NCBI RefSeq assembly: GCF_018139145.2
Contig: NC_059478.1
Span: 11,639,001-11,703,000, forward strand
Source of the DNA: Gymnogyps californianus
Taxonomy: Eukaryota > Chordata > Aves > Accipitriformes > Cathartidae
Reading direction: 5' to 3'
Length of the DNA stretch: 64,000 bases
Shown here: one piece after another, positions 13,341 through 25,790 of the stretch
Numbering within the stretch: the stretch's first letter is position 1
Layout of the letters: each line of letters starts with the position of its first letter
The notes under the pieces: generated by a model
Told to the model about the DNA's origin: nothing
The model's input: the letters and a program-made list of their open reading frames with translations, nothing else
The model's database searches: none
Program-made: the position numbers and the translations under genes

Positions 13341-16300
13341 CCTTTGCAATACTAGTTAAACTTCAATTTTGTTAATTCTTTGTCTGCTCCTACATTTCCC
13401 AGCCTTTAAGAAGTACCTTTTTCCTGCTGATTAATGGGGTTTTTTCTAATTCTTGTAGTTCTTGTTAGTTTTATTCTTAGTTGTTCTCCCTTCTAATGTC
13501 TTCTCAGGAACAGTTTTTCATCCAAGGAGGTCTGGAGCCTTTTCTTATCAGGTTCTTTTTTTCTTCACTTGGGAAACAGGGTCCAAATAGTTTTCTCAAC
13601 ATTGACAGGAATAAATTTAAGTTTCTGCTTAGGGCCATCTCCAGCCTCCCTCTTCTTTCCTACTATAGTTATAAAGACACACACTGTACCACGGAAAACA
13701 GATACATCTTTACTCTCTAATTGGGATTACAGAAGGCAAAGGCAGTTTTCTGCAAATGTATACACATATCCTTTCTCATGTGGTTTTCCACATGTAGTTT
13801 GGAAAAAATCGTTCAAAGAAAACCGAACTTCCCACAACTTTTCTTTGTTTCAATCCAGGATATACTGACGGGTTTTCTGGTTCTTCTGCCTGTAGTAGAA
13901 AACTACCACATCCTTGTGCTACAGATATTAGTAGCTGCCATAATAAAAGTTATTTAGGATGAAGTAAAAGAAAATTGTCAGCAATTCTATTAATCTAAGA
14001 TTCACAAGCATAAACTATGTTATATTTATTGCTTTCTCAGTAATTGCCCCAATATACAGCTATACTAAAGCAAGTAATTTATCATGGTAAATATTTCAGT
14101 TCTTAGCTGCCTTATATCATGTTCACTCCTTTGTACATTTACAAAGGAAGTTTAACTGGAGTTATCCACAAACTCACAGTTGTCTACCCGCTTTTCTCAC
14201 CAGTGAATTACTATATTAGCTTCAAGGCTATAGAGAGTCAGACACAGAGTCTCATTTTAGGCCCACACAAAAAAATCCCAACAGTATGAGTCAATGCACT
14301 ATTTTAATTAAAAAAAAAAAAAAAGTAGTAAAAATCATTCCAGTGCAGCAACATGTCCTAAACTGAACTGTTTAAAACCAAGTAGCAACTCAGCCCCAGA
14401 AGACCAGGTGTGGAGGAAGAGAGGCAGTGTCGAGCTATTACTTGAACCTTTTCTGACCAAGACAAGAGGTTGTGGGAAATCTTTGGCTACAGTACCAATA
14501 AATCTTGCATGAAAGCATAAGCTTTCTGGACTTAATTTTCACTTAACAGGGACATCTCCTTTCCATGAGAGAGCATTCATGTGTGTGTAAGTCTTACACT
14601 CTCTTAAATATCTCTTTGAAATAAGTGGCATTGAGAGGTCTTCATAAAACCGAGAATTTTGCCTTTGACATTTCTCTCCACCCCAAAACCTAGAAAAATC
14701 AAACGTTTCATGATTCTTTATTAGACTGTATAAAGAAGCTCTCATTTTAGTTTATAGGATGTCCTGCTTTCCCTTAGTTTCTCAGACAGCCCTGGTTTTA
14801 ATTTGGCAGCTCTCAGTGGTCTCTGCAATATGATTCAGCTGTTCACTGTAACAGCCACCTTCCCATATGAAAACATTTCCAAATACAAAAAGCCTTGGAT
14901 ATCATTTCTTGAAGAAAAACATTGAAAAATCCATAAATCGAGACCAAAAAAAGTAAAAATACAGTTACTGTCACAGAGTATCCCCCTTTTTTCTCCCCAT
15001 CTATGTTTAAGATGGAAAATACAGGTAACTCAGTGCAATAACTGATCACATTGGAGTAAAATCTGTTGAAAAGACAAGTGCTCATTTATCTGCCTTCCAA
15101 AGGCCATCACCTTGTAAGGAAGGAGGGATCAATAGCTATCAATGTTCAGGTGAAACAGTAACTTCTCCAACGGAAGATCACTGAATATCCAAAGATGATA
15201 TGGTATGAGTAGATCTTACACATTTCCTGCAGAAGTATGTTCTGGTGGTACGAAAATGTCCAGAATAAAATTGATAATTTGTTTGATAGTATAATAAGAA
15301 AAGGACCCACTGAAGGGGACAAGGCAACCCCTTCCCGGAATGTTTTTTGTTCTCCAGGCTGCCATTTGTTAAAAGCTATCTGGTGCTTTGGGCTCCAAAA
15401 CTTTAGGACAAGAATGATGGAGAGAAGATTGAATTATTCTTGTTCAGAAAAAGGTAAAAAGCACATGGGATGGATATGCCTCTCTGTTAATCCAAGCATG
15501 TCTGTGTCTCTCTTCTGCTGTCTTTGCCTTCCTTCTTATATTGATAGTAGCAGCTAAATGTGAGTGATTAGCATTCTAATCTCTGAAGCACCTGCATACA
15601 GCTAAAGGTTTTCTAGCCTACCTACAGGATTAGCAGGCCTAGTGCTGAAGTTAATGGAATTGGGTATTAAAATCACAGAGGAAGTTTTGAAAATCACAAG
15701 AAGGGTGATCGGCACCTGCCCAAGGCTGCTTTTAGCTTAGTGAGTAGAGTTCCTTAGAGGATAGTCAACATGTGCAGTCCTGAAAATCCTGCAGCCCAGT
15801 CAAATGCTGGATATTGCTTAGCAGTGGCCTGCTTGGGACAGTTTACTTTTAATTCCTAGTACAAATGTCTGTTACTAGTAAACTTTAATTTCTGAAGTTT
15901 AATGCATTATTTTGAGGGGAAAAATCAAAGCATATTTTTCTTTTATACACAGCAAGAATGTACAGATTTGAGTTGCCTAATTAGACTGACATTTTTTAGT
16001 AAATGTACAGCAAGTGGCTGGATAAGAATGAAATATGAAAAGCATGGATGTTTTGGTTCAAGCTTGTAGGTAGCAAAAAGAAAAAGTGAAACTGGGAGCA
16101 TAATTCTGCCCTAGAGAGATGCAATTCCACTGAAATTGTTAACAACTGCAAAGCTGAGAGAAATCTAATTGGTGACCTGGAATAGAAGGTCAGACTAGGT
16201 CAAATCAGTAGGAATTCCTGAAGGCACAAGCAACCAGAGCAAATGTGATTCCTCTCTTTGTCATGCAATGTGAAGGAATTGAACGAAGAGTAATTTTGAA

Positions 16301-16500
16301 CTCCATCTATGGTACGTCATGGTATGTTGTACGCCTAGCAAGGCCAATGCAGTAATATTCCACATGATGCTTACACAAATGGTGAATTGTGGAAGAATGA
16401 AAACAATTTAATAGCACATAAATGTGAGCAGATATCCAGTAGCCCTTCAAGGGAAATCACCATGACATTAATCTGAAATTTACTGGGAGCTGCAGTAATA
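13341..16500. other. Non-coding DNA, A15 tract
   Basis: No gene recognised. The first 150 bases may be the far end of the ancient LINE upstream. An A15 tract lies at 14310-14324. Open frames up to 106 codons (for example 15237-15557, plus) have no domain, no acceptor or donor context and arbitrary composition. Confidence 0.55.
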
Positions 16501-19500
16501 ACTCTGTGGTATTCCATGAGAAAAAGACTAAATTTTTTTCACTTCAATCCAAATTTTATATTCCTATAATATTCACACATAAAATATAAATAGTGTGTAA
16601 AAATACAAAAAGATAATACTCACACTTGGCACTCAGTATGTCTGGGGCCAATCAGTTGGGATGCTCAGAATCTGTTCACAGATATTTTGCCTTTCCTGAA
16701 GTCTAAAATTTGAGGGCTCAAGTTTTAAATTATGAGTCCCCTAGAAATGCAGATCTAAAGCAGGATTGTTTCCAGCAAGTCTGGGCCACCTGCACTATTA
16801 CTTAGATAGGTCTTCCAGTTCAAAATGAATGTCAACTTCACCACCCACTTTTGATCAAAGAACTTTAGCTTCCTCACTGAGTGACAAATGAGGGGACAAA
16901 CACAAGAAGTATGTCAATCAGGAATTTAGTTATTTATGGGGAGAGTTAGGGGAATATTGGACAAAGGTTTCATATTAAGAACTGTTCTGAGACAGGGCTG
17001 AGGTTGAAGAAGAGATGTTCAGGTTCCCCCAAGACTCAGGCTATCACCGATAGTCGTTGATCAACAACATGGCAAGAAGCATGAGCAGCAGGTATTGCAC
17101 ACTTCACACTCCTCCTGTAGGACTCAATAATTGGGTATCTCCTGTGGGAACACATTGGTAGCAATAGCCTTAGTGTATATGACCACACCTTATGTGAAAA
17201 TATTGAATGTATTGCTGAAATCTTGTACGTGCAAATGATTGGAATCAGTAACGCTGATAAGAACCTGTGGATTCCTTGCCCTTTCCCTCTCTTGCCATTC
17301 TGATCTCAGTGTAAGAAGTGGGTCAGGATTGTAAAAGATTATGCTTGTCACTGGAAGGCATATGAACTTATTGACTCCAACAGCAACTGCAACAAATTAT
17401 ATGAACTTATTTATGGAAGCTGGTTTATGTATATATCCATTCCTACGTTTTAGTTATTTCACTTGTGCTTCTAAACTTTCACCTGGAAAATCAGAAGTCT
17501 ATTAATGAGAAGAAGATGCTGGGAATCATGGTGGTTTAAGTCAGTATTAGTACGCTAGAGGTGTTGTATTGCAGAAAGTGTATAAAAGATTTTAAAGGAA
17601 GAAGTGACAGAGTTTGGTATTAAGTAATTCATCTTCTTCCCTTGGAACCACAGAGAATTGACACGTTCATTGCAGACATTTTAATAAGAACATTAGTGAA
17701 ACTGAATTCTCAACAAATCAAGTTGCTGTAATCTTACTATTCCCTTAAATATACCGTATTTCTCAACTTTACCATCTCTATGCAGAGAAAGACCCTATTT
17801 GTATTGCGACAACAAACACCTCTGAACACCATGGCTTTAGGAGCCAGAACCAAATAAATATCAAGAATTTAACTACCTATCTACTAATCAGTGTTGCTTT
17901 GTACCTGAGCTGTGGGTGTGTGGATCTCTGCGTTGTGTCTTACTAATGATCCCAGAATCTCCTGTGAGCACCGTTTTTGCTTCTGGAGACCCAGCTGCGT
18001 TACAGCCCTCGCCTCACATCCCACCAGATATTTGACACATACCTGTATGTTACTCTCCATAAGAAGAGAAACCCTCAAGAATCCTAATGAACATATTGAG
18101 ACAAGTGTGAAGCAGGGTTTTAGTCACAGATAAATTCATGGTCCGAAGGGCACTGGCCACGGGCCTGGAGGGTCTGTGTCTGCGGTGCTTGGCAGACTGC
18201 TAGCCATTCGAGCAAAAAGTATTGTGGCAGTGATCAGAGCGAAGGAATAAGAAGATGAAGAGCATATTTCAGTGTAATTATAATAATTTATAACTTGAGG
18301 TTGTTCTCCTGTTAAAATCTCAAAAGCAGAATATTTTTACTTTCTTATAAATTATTAACAGCTATTTGCTTTGCTTCATGACAAGTAACTTTGCTTTTCT
18401 TCAGACAGGATTTTCAACCTGAAAGAATGAAAGTGTTGACCCAGTTATGCCTGGCAAACAAAACGTGAAAAGAACTAAAATTAGAAATTGATAAAATAAC
18501 CTTAATGTGAGCAAGAAATAAAGCTTTTTTTTCCTTCTTGTTCCATCTGAATTTAAAATTGGTAAAGGTATTTCACTTAAAACAGAAGAAAATAGACTTC
18601 AAAATGAAACTGCTCAGAGAAGGATGAGGTAACATATATGGAACATGCTGTACATTTTCTTTATCAAAAAAATTGTTTTAAAAACTGCCCTAAACCAGAA
18701 CTTAACCCCTAACCAGTTCTGCAAAATGATCATCATGCCTTGCCAGACTCTCATGTCCCATCTGCGGCTTCTCTCCTGCAGAGTGTGGCCCTTGTCATAT
18801 GTGATGTGGATTTCTGATAGAGTATTGAGGGCAGTGTATGGGAATTGAGAAAGTATATATCATGTGATACTTTATGGGGTAAAAATGCCTGAGTGGCATC
18901 ATTTTCCAGCCTCTAGAATACTAGCTCTAGAACTGGATCTACTTACTACCAGATTAAGAAAAATTGTGAAAAGGAAAAATAAAAAAGGCTTAATGGAAAA
19001 ACCGTGCACCTTTTAACCTTCTGGTATATTCAGTGCTAATGCATGGAATGTTATTCATGTATTGATCGCGTATTCTGCTGAAAGAGTCTCAATCAGTTAA
19101 CGTAGGTCAAAAAATTACTTACCTTCTAAGACATAGAGATCAAGACATTAAAAATTATGAGACTTTCTTAAAATTCCTAAAGCCATAGTTAAAACATTTA
19201 ATGGGTAACATTATTTTTAAAAAAACTTGCACTTAAAATTCCCACTAGGATCAAGGATTTAGGTTTTATTATCTGAAGTGCTTCAGAAACTGGTAGTAAA
19301 TAACACTTCATTAAATAGATTAAATAAGAAAATGTTTGTTTACATTATTCTATAAAGAAAAGAATCCCACAGTTTTTGTAATGTGAACTGTGTTTGCTCT
19401 TCTAAGGAGTTAACAGAAACAGGGTGCCAAGCAGTTTCTTGTCTACTTATTGGAGACAGTCACGATTATATTCAAGATAAAAGAGAGGGGTTGTATATAT

Positions 19501-20540
19501 AGAAGTGACTTGCAGTCCTAGTTCGTACATTTTAAATTGGCCAGATGCATCTACTTTTCATTTTTCTGCTACCACTATTCACAGTATTTGAAATCTGTGT
19601 TAGTTCATAACTCGGCTCCCAACATGCTTGAACTGCTACGTAAAGACAACAAGATTGGGGTTTTATTCTCCTCTTTGTGAGATGTGCTCCATTGTTATGT
19701 CTCCTTGTGCACATACATTTCCTTTTTGGCTAAATATTTTGCTGAGTTTGTCCTATTTATAGTAATTTGCAGTGGCTTGGTGATGTCCAGTTAAAATATC
19801 CAGGCAAATCTCTTCTGAATTGGGAGCTGTGGATTATTAGAGGTCTTCCTGCTTGCAATTTAAAAGAATACACTAGAAAACCTGAGGTGATCATTGTGTT
19901 GTGTGTTTTCTATTTACTTTGGATATCAGACCTAAACTTGGCTGTATTTATGACTACTTTCTTAAGTGTTTAGAAAAGTAGTTGTTGGACGGTAGGGAAC
20001 CATTTCACTTGCAGCTGTTTATTTAGTATTTATCATTTTAACAGTTCAGGAAAAAGAACATTTTCCAACGTCATTTTTTACAAGAATTTCCATTCAGTAC
20101 AAGCTATCAACACCTTCACCAAGTCAGAAGTATAAAGCTGGCCTCATTCTCCTTACCTTATAAATTATAATGATGTTTTGGTAACTGGTAATCTCAGCAT
20201 GTGCAATAGTCAGTCAAGAGAATCATGTACACAATTAGTAATGTACATAGTGGCTCTGAAAATGATTACAACATCAGGATTCTCAACTGTATTTTGAAAA
20301 CATAATTTCTCTGTAAAGAACCTGAAACTTTCAAAGAGAGAAAGCAAGCCAGCTGCATGGCAGGCAGTGATAAGCAAAACTGAAAATTAGGCTGTGCTAA
20401 TATAGAATTGAAAGCCTTTTAGCTGCATTTTAAACCTTAGGAAATTACCTCCAAAAGAAGAAGGCATAAATGTCTTCTCCATTTAAATGACTGTTACTTG
20501 ATATTCTGATGGAGAAAAAATTAAAAGGTTTTGGTTTGGG
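16501..20540. other. Non-coding AT-rich DNA, nothing recognised
   Basis: Unique-looking AT-rich sequence. No repeat family, RNA gene or exon could be supported. Open frames are all under 75 codons. Confidence 0.6.
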
Positions 20541-20640
20541 CTTTTGTTTAGCTTGGGTTTTGCTTTCTTTTATTTCTTCCAGTTCTTGACTGCTGTGTTC
20601 ACACTCTGGCTCAGATGTTGTGCTTTTCCTGTGAGAAACC

Positions 20641-20841
20641 TGTGCAGGTTTCCTGAATGTAGGAGATTACTACTGCTCAGGGAACAACATCACAGACACA
20701 GTGAAGATAAATGGATTTGTGACTTAATGATCCCCTTTCTTCCATACTCTTCTCCTTTCAGCAAATGAAAAAGAAGTTCATCTGGAAAAAATTGAAGTGG
20801 AAAGAGGAAGCGCTGCAATAATATTCAAAAAACTGATCTAA
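20641..20841 (+). pseudogene. Possible decayed Ig-superfamily domain remnant (weak)
   Basis: In one frame 20653-20721 reads LNVGDYYCSGNNITDTVKI and a few more residues before a stop. N-V-G-D-Y-Y-C is one residue from the D-x-G-x-Y-x-C signature around the second cysteine of immunoglobulin domains, and the following residues resemble the F-G turn and G strand of Fc-receptor-like domains. In the same frame, after a good pyrimidine tract ending TCTCCTTTCAG at 20751-20761, the next segment reads NEKEVHLEKIEVERGSAAII to a stop at about 20840, like the start of another Ig domain. Two nearby segments make this more than a single chance hit. However, the frame upstream is broken, the first cysteine is too close, and the putative intron of 61 bases is very short. 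It may be chance. Confidence 0.15.
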
Positions 20842-21259
20842 GCTAGGTTAAAGCTTCCCACTGATGTCACAAAATAATATGTAAATTCCCTGGATTATTA
20901 CATCCTTGCCAAAAGAACGTAGTTTTTTCACCTGAAAATGCCCTTCTTTGGTTGTTTTAGTTAGATTTACAGTCAATATTTGTGTAATTCATGCCCTGTT
21001 GACCAGGGAAATGGTTGCCATTGATTGCAGTCATAGGAGATTAAAACTTTTGATCCCTTTTAAAGGAAAACTAATTACTGCTGTGCAGTAATGCAGTATC
21101 TGAACTGATCAGATGGGTTAAAAGGGCACTTTCCGTGGTAGGCAGGAGTCAATCAGAGGTGAATGTCAGGGAGTCTGAATCTGGTCAGCAGAGTAGCCAC
21201 CAAAGCCTTGATATCTCAGCATTAGCTCGTATTTGGGAGACTCCTGCATTTACTGCTGC
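20842..21259. other. Non-coding DNA, nothing recognised
   Basis: Unique sequence between the weak Ig-like remnant and a possible regulatory block. No feature supported. Confidence 0.5.
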
Positions 21260-21530
21260 ACTATTGACTTCACCTGTTAGGACCATAATTGCCCTTTCAG
21301 GGGTCTATGACTCCAGCATATCGAAAGGCGTGGGTCTGTTTACAGGCTTAACATTAGACATGCGCTTAAAGAGCTTGCTGATTCAAGCTTATGAACAAAG
21401 TTTTCTTCCTGAGAAAAAATATTTTATTCTGTAGCACGTAGTCAGAATTGCATTTAATCTCACATTGACTCATGTGTGCTATCCCTAACGTGTAAAGGAA
21501 ATGCCTACATACTCATAACTACCTTTTTTT
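21260..21530. promoter_or_regulatory. Candidate conserved non-coding block
   Basis: Compared with its surroundings this block is compositionally balanced and motif-dense. It contains CACCTGTTAGGAC, CATAATTGCCC, TGTTTACAGGC (forkhead-like), CATTAGACATGCGC, AACAAAG (SOX/TCF-like) and TTGACTCA (AP-1-like). It has an open frame of 99 codons (21135-21434, plus), but the translation has no domain. I read it as possible enhancer sequence; this is inference only. Confidence 0.18.
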
Positions 21531-23085
21531 TAGAGATGTGACTGTGGTACTTGCTGCACTAATTCCCCAGGATATTTATTTATAAAAAATTACTTCCAGA
21601 GCCTTTTAGTGCATTGACCTTGTTTCAGGGTTTAGCTGGGAGGAGGGAGAGCTGGGATTTTTTCTTAAGCACTGCAGGGGATTTCTGTCAGGTTGCTTTA
21701 ACACTTCCCTTCAGATTCTTGCCAGGCTTTCGGGCTAAAGAATTTTCAGATGTAGCTAGCCATCATCACATAGGTCTTTGCATAGTCTCTGTTATTTAAT
21801 AAATCTAAAATTAAATTGGTTTTCAAGAAAAGAGAAAACAACAGAACATAAATGTAAAGCTACCAGATCAGAATCACAAATGCATGGAAAAGGATAACTT
21901 CTAATGTATCAGATATGTATGATACAGTGACCACTGCATGGAATGGCTTCACACATTTTATCAATTCTCTGTTCAAAGATTTGGAAGGTTGTTATACCCC
22001 TAAAGAATAGAGAAGAGAGAAAGTGAGATGCTACACTGTTGAATTTTCCTTTCAAAAACTAGAGGTTTCTTAGCAATACGACACCAATTTTAGAAATCAC
22101 TAAAATACTCATGTTCTACAACTATGAAAATTTTAGTTGTCTTTACCCCACTCAACCATGACCCTAATAGGTTAGCACTGCAACTGTTATTAGGATCACC
22201 TTTTGCTCTCTTTTCCTGAGTGCTTTCGCATACATACTCATACATGTATGGAAAATGCATGCAGACAATTCTTGAACACCATTCTGACTGAAGTGTCTAC
22301 CATACAGTAGCATAACGTGCATAGGGTTTTTTTTAGTCTGAATTACTAAATATGAGTCTCTCTCATTCCCCCAAAATAACTGGTTACATCCAGACCATGA
22401 GAAGGTCCCTCACATATTCCTGGATAACCATGCTAAAGCAGTGATTCTGGATTAATGTTAAAGAAACCCTATTGAAATGGCAACTTACTACTTCTTCTTA
22501 TGGTGTAACAGGTATAATTATAATTCTGTCCCGTTACTGCCTGATCTTTGAACTCCATCCCTCACCCCTCTGTCATCACCCCTTACTTTCACACAGGGCT
22601 GCCACATATGGAGAGTGGATATACAGCCCTGTTCACAGATGGGGCTTAGGCAAAATTCTCAGCTTCATAGCATTTCTTGCTAATCTCTGAAGGCCTTTGG
22701 ATACACCCTTGCGGCAATGCACTTACATGTACTAGTACTACTAGAAACCCTGCTTGGCCAGACAGAAGCTTGGCTTCCCTGGGGTTAAATACCAAGAAGA
22801 TTTCAGTGGTAGTTAAGCTAGGTGTAGGCAGGTGAAAATGTACAGCACTGCAAAATCTAACTCCACCACCTCTTGATTATATTAATGCCTCAAAGAAGGG
22901 CTGGGTTATTCTAACTGCAGTGTGAGGTCTAACTAGAAAAAGAGACATTGGGAAAAACCATTCATTTATTATATTTTTCAGAAAAAAGCAATGACATCTT
23001 TCTTAGCAAAGAATGGAAAGAAAGCAGTAAATATCACAGCTGTTCAGTGGTAACTAGAAAAAACAGTCAAATTTTTGTCTGATGT
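21531..23085. other. Non-coding DNA, nothing recognised
   Basis: No gene or repeat supported. Open frames are under 75 codons. Confidence 0.55.
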
Positions 23086-23124
23086 GACTTAGGAGGGAAA
23101 AGTGAACGACTTAGGAGGGAAAAG
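23086..23124. repeat. Exact 17-bp tandem duplication
   Basis: GACTTAGGAGGGAAAAG occurs at 23086-23102 and again at 23108-23124, separated by 5 bases, giving a 22-bp period. Two copies without a mismatch indicate a recent local duplication or replication slippage. Confidence 0.9.
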
Positions 23125-23569
23125 ATTATCATGATCCCACTAGGTATACAGTCTGAAGACAATATTGCTGGTAAAGTTCTAAGGTTGTCTCTTAAAATGG
23201 GCAATTGCTGACCATGTCAACTGGACTCAAGTTTGTCACACTGCATGTCTATATGCAATATGGTGATATATGCAATTTCAGTCACTCTTTCCATGTCTAA
23301 GTGGACTCTATCTGAATTGCTGTCGTACCCCAAACTGCCTGCACTTTCATTAAAAGAATGAATGTTCCTGTCATCAGCTTGGTAAGAACAGCAACAGGAA
23401 ATAAGCCACATCTAAATGAAAAGATGTATTTTATTGTTCATGAAGCTGGGGAAATGTTAGTCAAACATATAACTTAGCTGGCAGATAGGCTGTTTGGAAG
23501 TGGGAGTTAGTGCCCTTGCTGAAGTGGAGTTCTAAAAAACTGCCTGGCATTTCTGATGATGCACCGGCA
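23125..23569. other. Non-coding DNA, nothing recognised
   Basis: Unique sequence leading up to the MIR-like SINE. Nothing supported. Confidence 0.5.
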
Positions 23570-23756
23570 TCCTGTTTGCTGTAAGATCTTAAGAAGGTCA
23601 TTCAACTCTGTACTTCAGTTTCTTCATCAGTAAAATTGTGATATGTGTTTTCTACTGAAGTTTCAAGTGATAGGCTGAATTGTCATGCACTGCAAAACAC
23701 TTAGAGATCTCAAATTGAAACATACTACAGAAGTGCAAAGTATTATTACTATTAGA
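23570..23756 (+). mobile_element. MIR-like (CORE) SINE fragment, sense
   Basis: The order and spacing follow a MIR-family element. A TTTGCTGTAAGATCTTAAG segment is followed by AAGGTCATTCAACTCTG, then CTTCAGTTTCTTCATCAGTA with AAATTG. After a diverged stretch come AAACACTTAGAGATCTC, CTACAGAAGTGCAAAG and finally TATTATTACTATTA, which is the usual MIR-like tail. The tRNA-derived 5' part is missing or unrecognisable. Divergence is typical of an ancient amniote SINE. Confidence 0.75.
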
Positions 23757-24875
23757 AGTCCATTACAGCTCTGTTTTTCTTTGTTCAAACTGGTCCTTTG
23801 GTACGTGCAGCTAGACAGCTCCTAATGTTATCTTGATGCACAAAGTACTTTTTGTGTGAGGTTTGACTCACAGTAAAATGCCAGTTAGAATTTTTTCCTC
23901 AGGAACTCACTGGAGCTTGGCTTACAAAATCTGAAAATTAAATCAACCAAAATAGGTCAAACACAAAACTATATGTCCTTATGTGTCCTCTTGTCCTCTT
24001 TTAGCAGTACAGCAGATAGTGGTTGTTTTCTTTTCCATAAAGTTTAGGCCTGTTTTGTTTCTCAGTTGGCTTTGGTAGCTGTATCATAGTTACATTTTCA
24101 ATACCTGCTCGTGCAAGTTTTCATTCCCTATTAAATATAGTTTAAAATGATATGCTCATCTGTTAGTCGTCCAGAAATAATGTGCTGGATACACAAGCAG
24201 CTGATGCTACTGAACACGACAGAAGAGTGTATCATTGTGTTACAGCTTGTTGGTAACCATCATTACAGAGATATTTTTGAACCTTAAAAAAAGGAACAAA
24301 GCATCTGAAATGTAATCAAATGTTAATACAAGCTGCAGTTTTGCATTTACTTTTCCCCTGTAGCTAATTCTTTAGGAATGTATTCTTATTCACATAATCC
24401 TTCAAGTTGATATGTTTATTCTGTACCTAGTTTACAATTTCTATTCATTCCTGTGTCGAGTAGGTGAAGGTGCTGCTTAAATTAGTACTTACTTCAGTAT
24501 TATACATTTTTGAATTGGTTATTCATTACAGTCAAAATGCAGTGAATAAATTTGTTAATATTTGAGGTGGGAAAGGAGGTAAAAAGGGAAACCATCTATA
24601 CTAGTCACAGCCCAGCTTTCTGGCTATAACATATTATAATTTATTTAAACTCAATCAATACGTAATCTGGAGTTCAAATTCTGCTAAAGATCTGTGGCAT
24701 GGCTAAAAGCAGCTGATGCCAGGGAATAAAATTTTCTTCAGGCTGTGATTCTGATGAATTTATAATGCGCTCTAAGGGTGATGCATTGACCTAAATTCAC
24801 AAAAGCACTGCTATTCCTATTTATTATTATGAAAGGTATCCTACCCACAGTTTTGTTCTTTAAAATGTTGTGAGG
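23757..24875. other. Non-coding AT-rich DNA, nothing recognised
   Basis: Unique-looking AT-rich sequence without a supported feature. Confidence 0.55.
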
Positions 24876-25130
24876 CTATATGAAAAAGATGACAGGTTGC
24901 AGTGAGGATGACTGGAGAGGAAGGACCTGCACGCACATCCCCGGCACATACTGGCTGCCCAGGCTGGCAGCCCCGGGGGTTCGGAGGGGTTTGCCCCGGC
25001 AGAAGGGCAAATCCGTGGCAAGGGGTGGGGAAGCAGAGGACAGCCTGAGCCCCCTTCCACCCTTGCTGCACCGTGGGAAGCACCCAGCACCCTCTCCAAG
25101 GCTTTGTCTATGCAGCCTGTAACCACAGAC
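24876..25130. other. Small GC-rich patch with several CpGs
   Basis: A sharp rise in GC within AT-rich surroundings, with CCCCGG, TTCGGAGG, AATCCGTGG and CACCGTGGG. Open frames exist on both strands in several registers (80-107 codons), as GC richness alone predicts, and none has a domain. It could be a small CpG island, an eroded exon or a piece of unrecognised repeat; the sequence does not decide. Confidence 0.4.
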
Positions 25131-25721
25131 AGGGTGGTGTCTCACTGTAATTCCAGGATTTGATGCAGGAATAATTTCAGCACTGTAAAAACCTGGCAAA
25201 TGTTTGAAGCCAGCAGTGAGGGCAGACTTCCTGAGAGGTGTGTGTTTATGGTGATCATTTGGATTTGTTTTGTTGGCAACATGAAAGATGTTGTTACGGC
25301 AGGAAGAAAACAGTTGTGTTGAAAATTGCCTCTCCTGTTTTTTTTCTCCTGTAGCCTTACAGGGGAAATAGAGTTAGATCTGCGTGGGGTTTGGTTTTCT
25401 GTATACAGTTCTTTAATATCCCTCAAGTCCAACCATCACAGGACAGTGCCCATGAGCAACTCATACTGAAGTGGCTGGGAATTGCACACACTGATCTCTT
25501 GTAATGATCAGACCACTTAATTTTTTCCAGTGCATTTTGGCAAGCTCAGCATCATCCAAGGGCTTTTCATAGTAAGCGGTGTCTTCCCAGTGACCTGAGT
25601 CCTTAGCCAAGCCTTCTTTGCTACCTTGACAGTTTGCAGTCATATTTGACTTTTTTTGTGAAAAGCTATGTGTTGTAGCAGATTCATATATGTGGGAGAC
25701 TTGGGTTTTTTAAGAAAGTGG
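25131..25721. other. Non-coding DNA, nothing recognised
   Basis: Unique sequence. Minus-strand frames of 60-96 codons have no recognisable content. Confidence 0.5.
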
Positions 25722-25790
25722 AGTGAATAAGGGAAATGTATAGTGAATAAGGGAAACGTATAGTGAATAAGGGAAACTTATAGTGAATAA
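25722..25790. repeat. 20-bp minisatellite, about 3.5 copies
   Basis: The unit AGTGAATAAGGGAAATGTAT starts at 25722 and repeats at 25742 and 25762 with single-base changes (AACGTAT, AACTTAT). It ends with a partial unit AGTGAATAA at 25782-25790. High identity between units suggests recent expansion, so copy number may vary between individuals. Confidence 0.95.
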
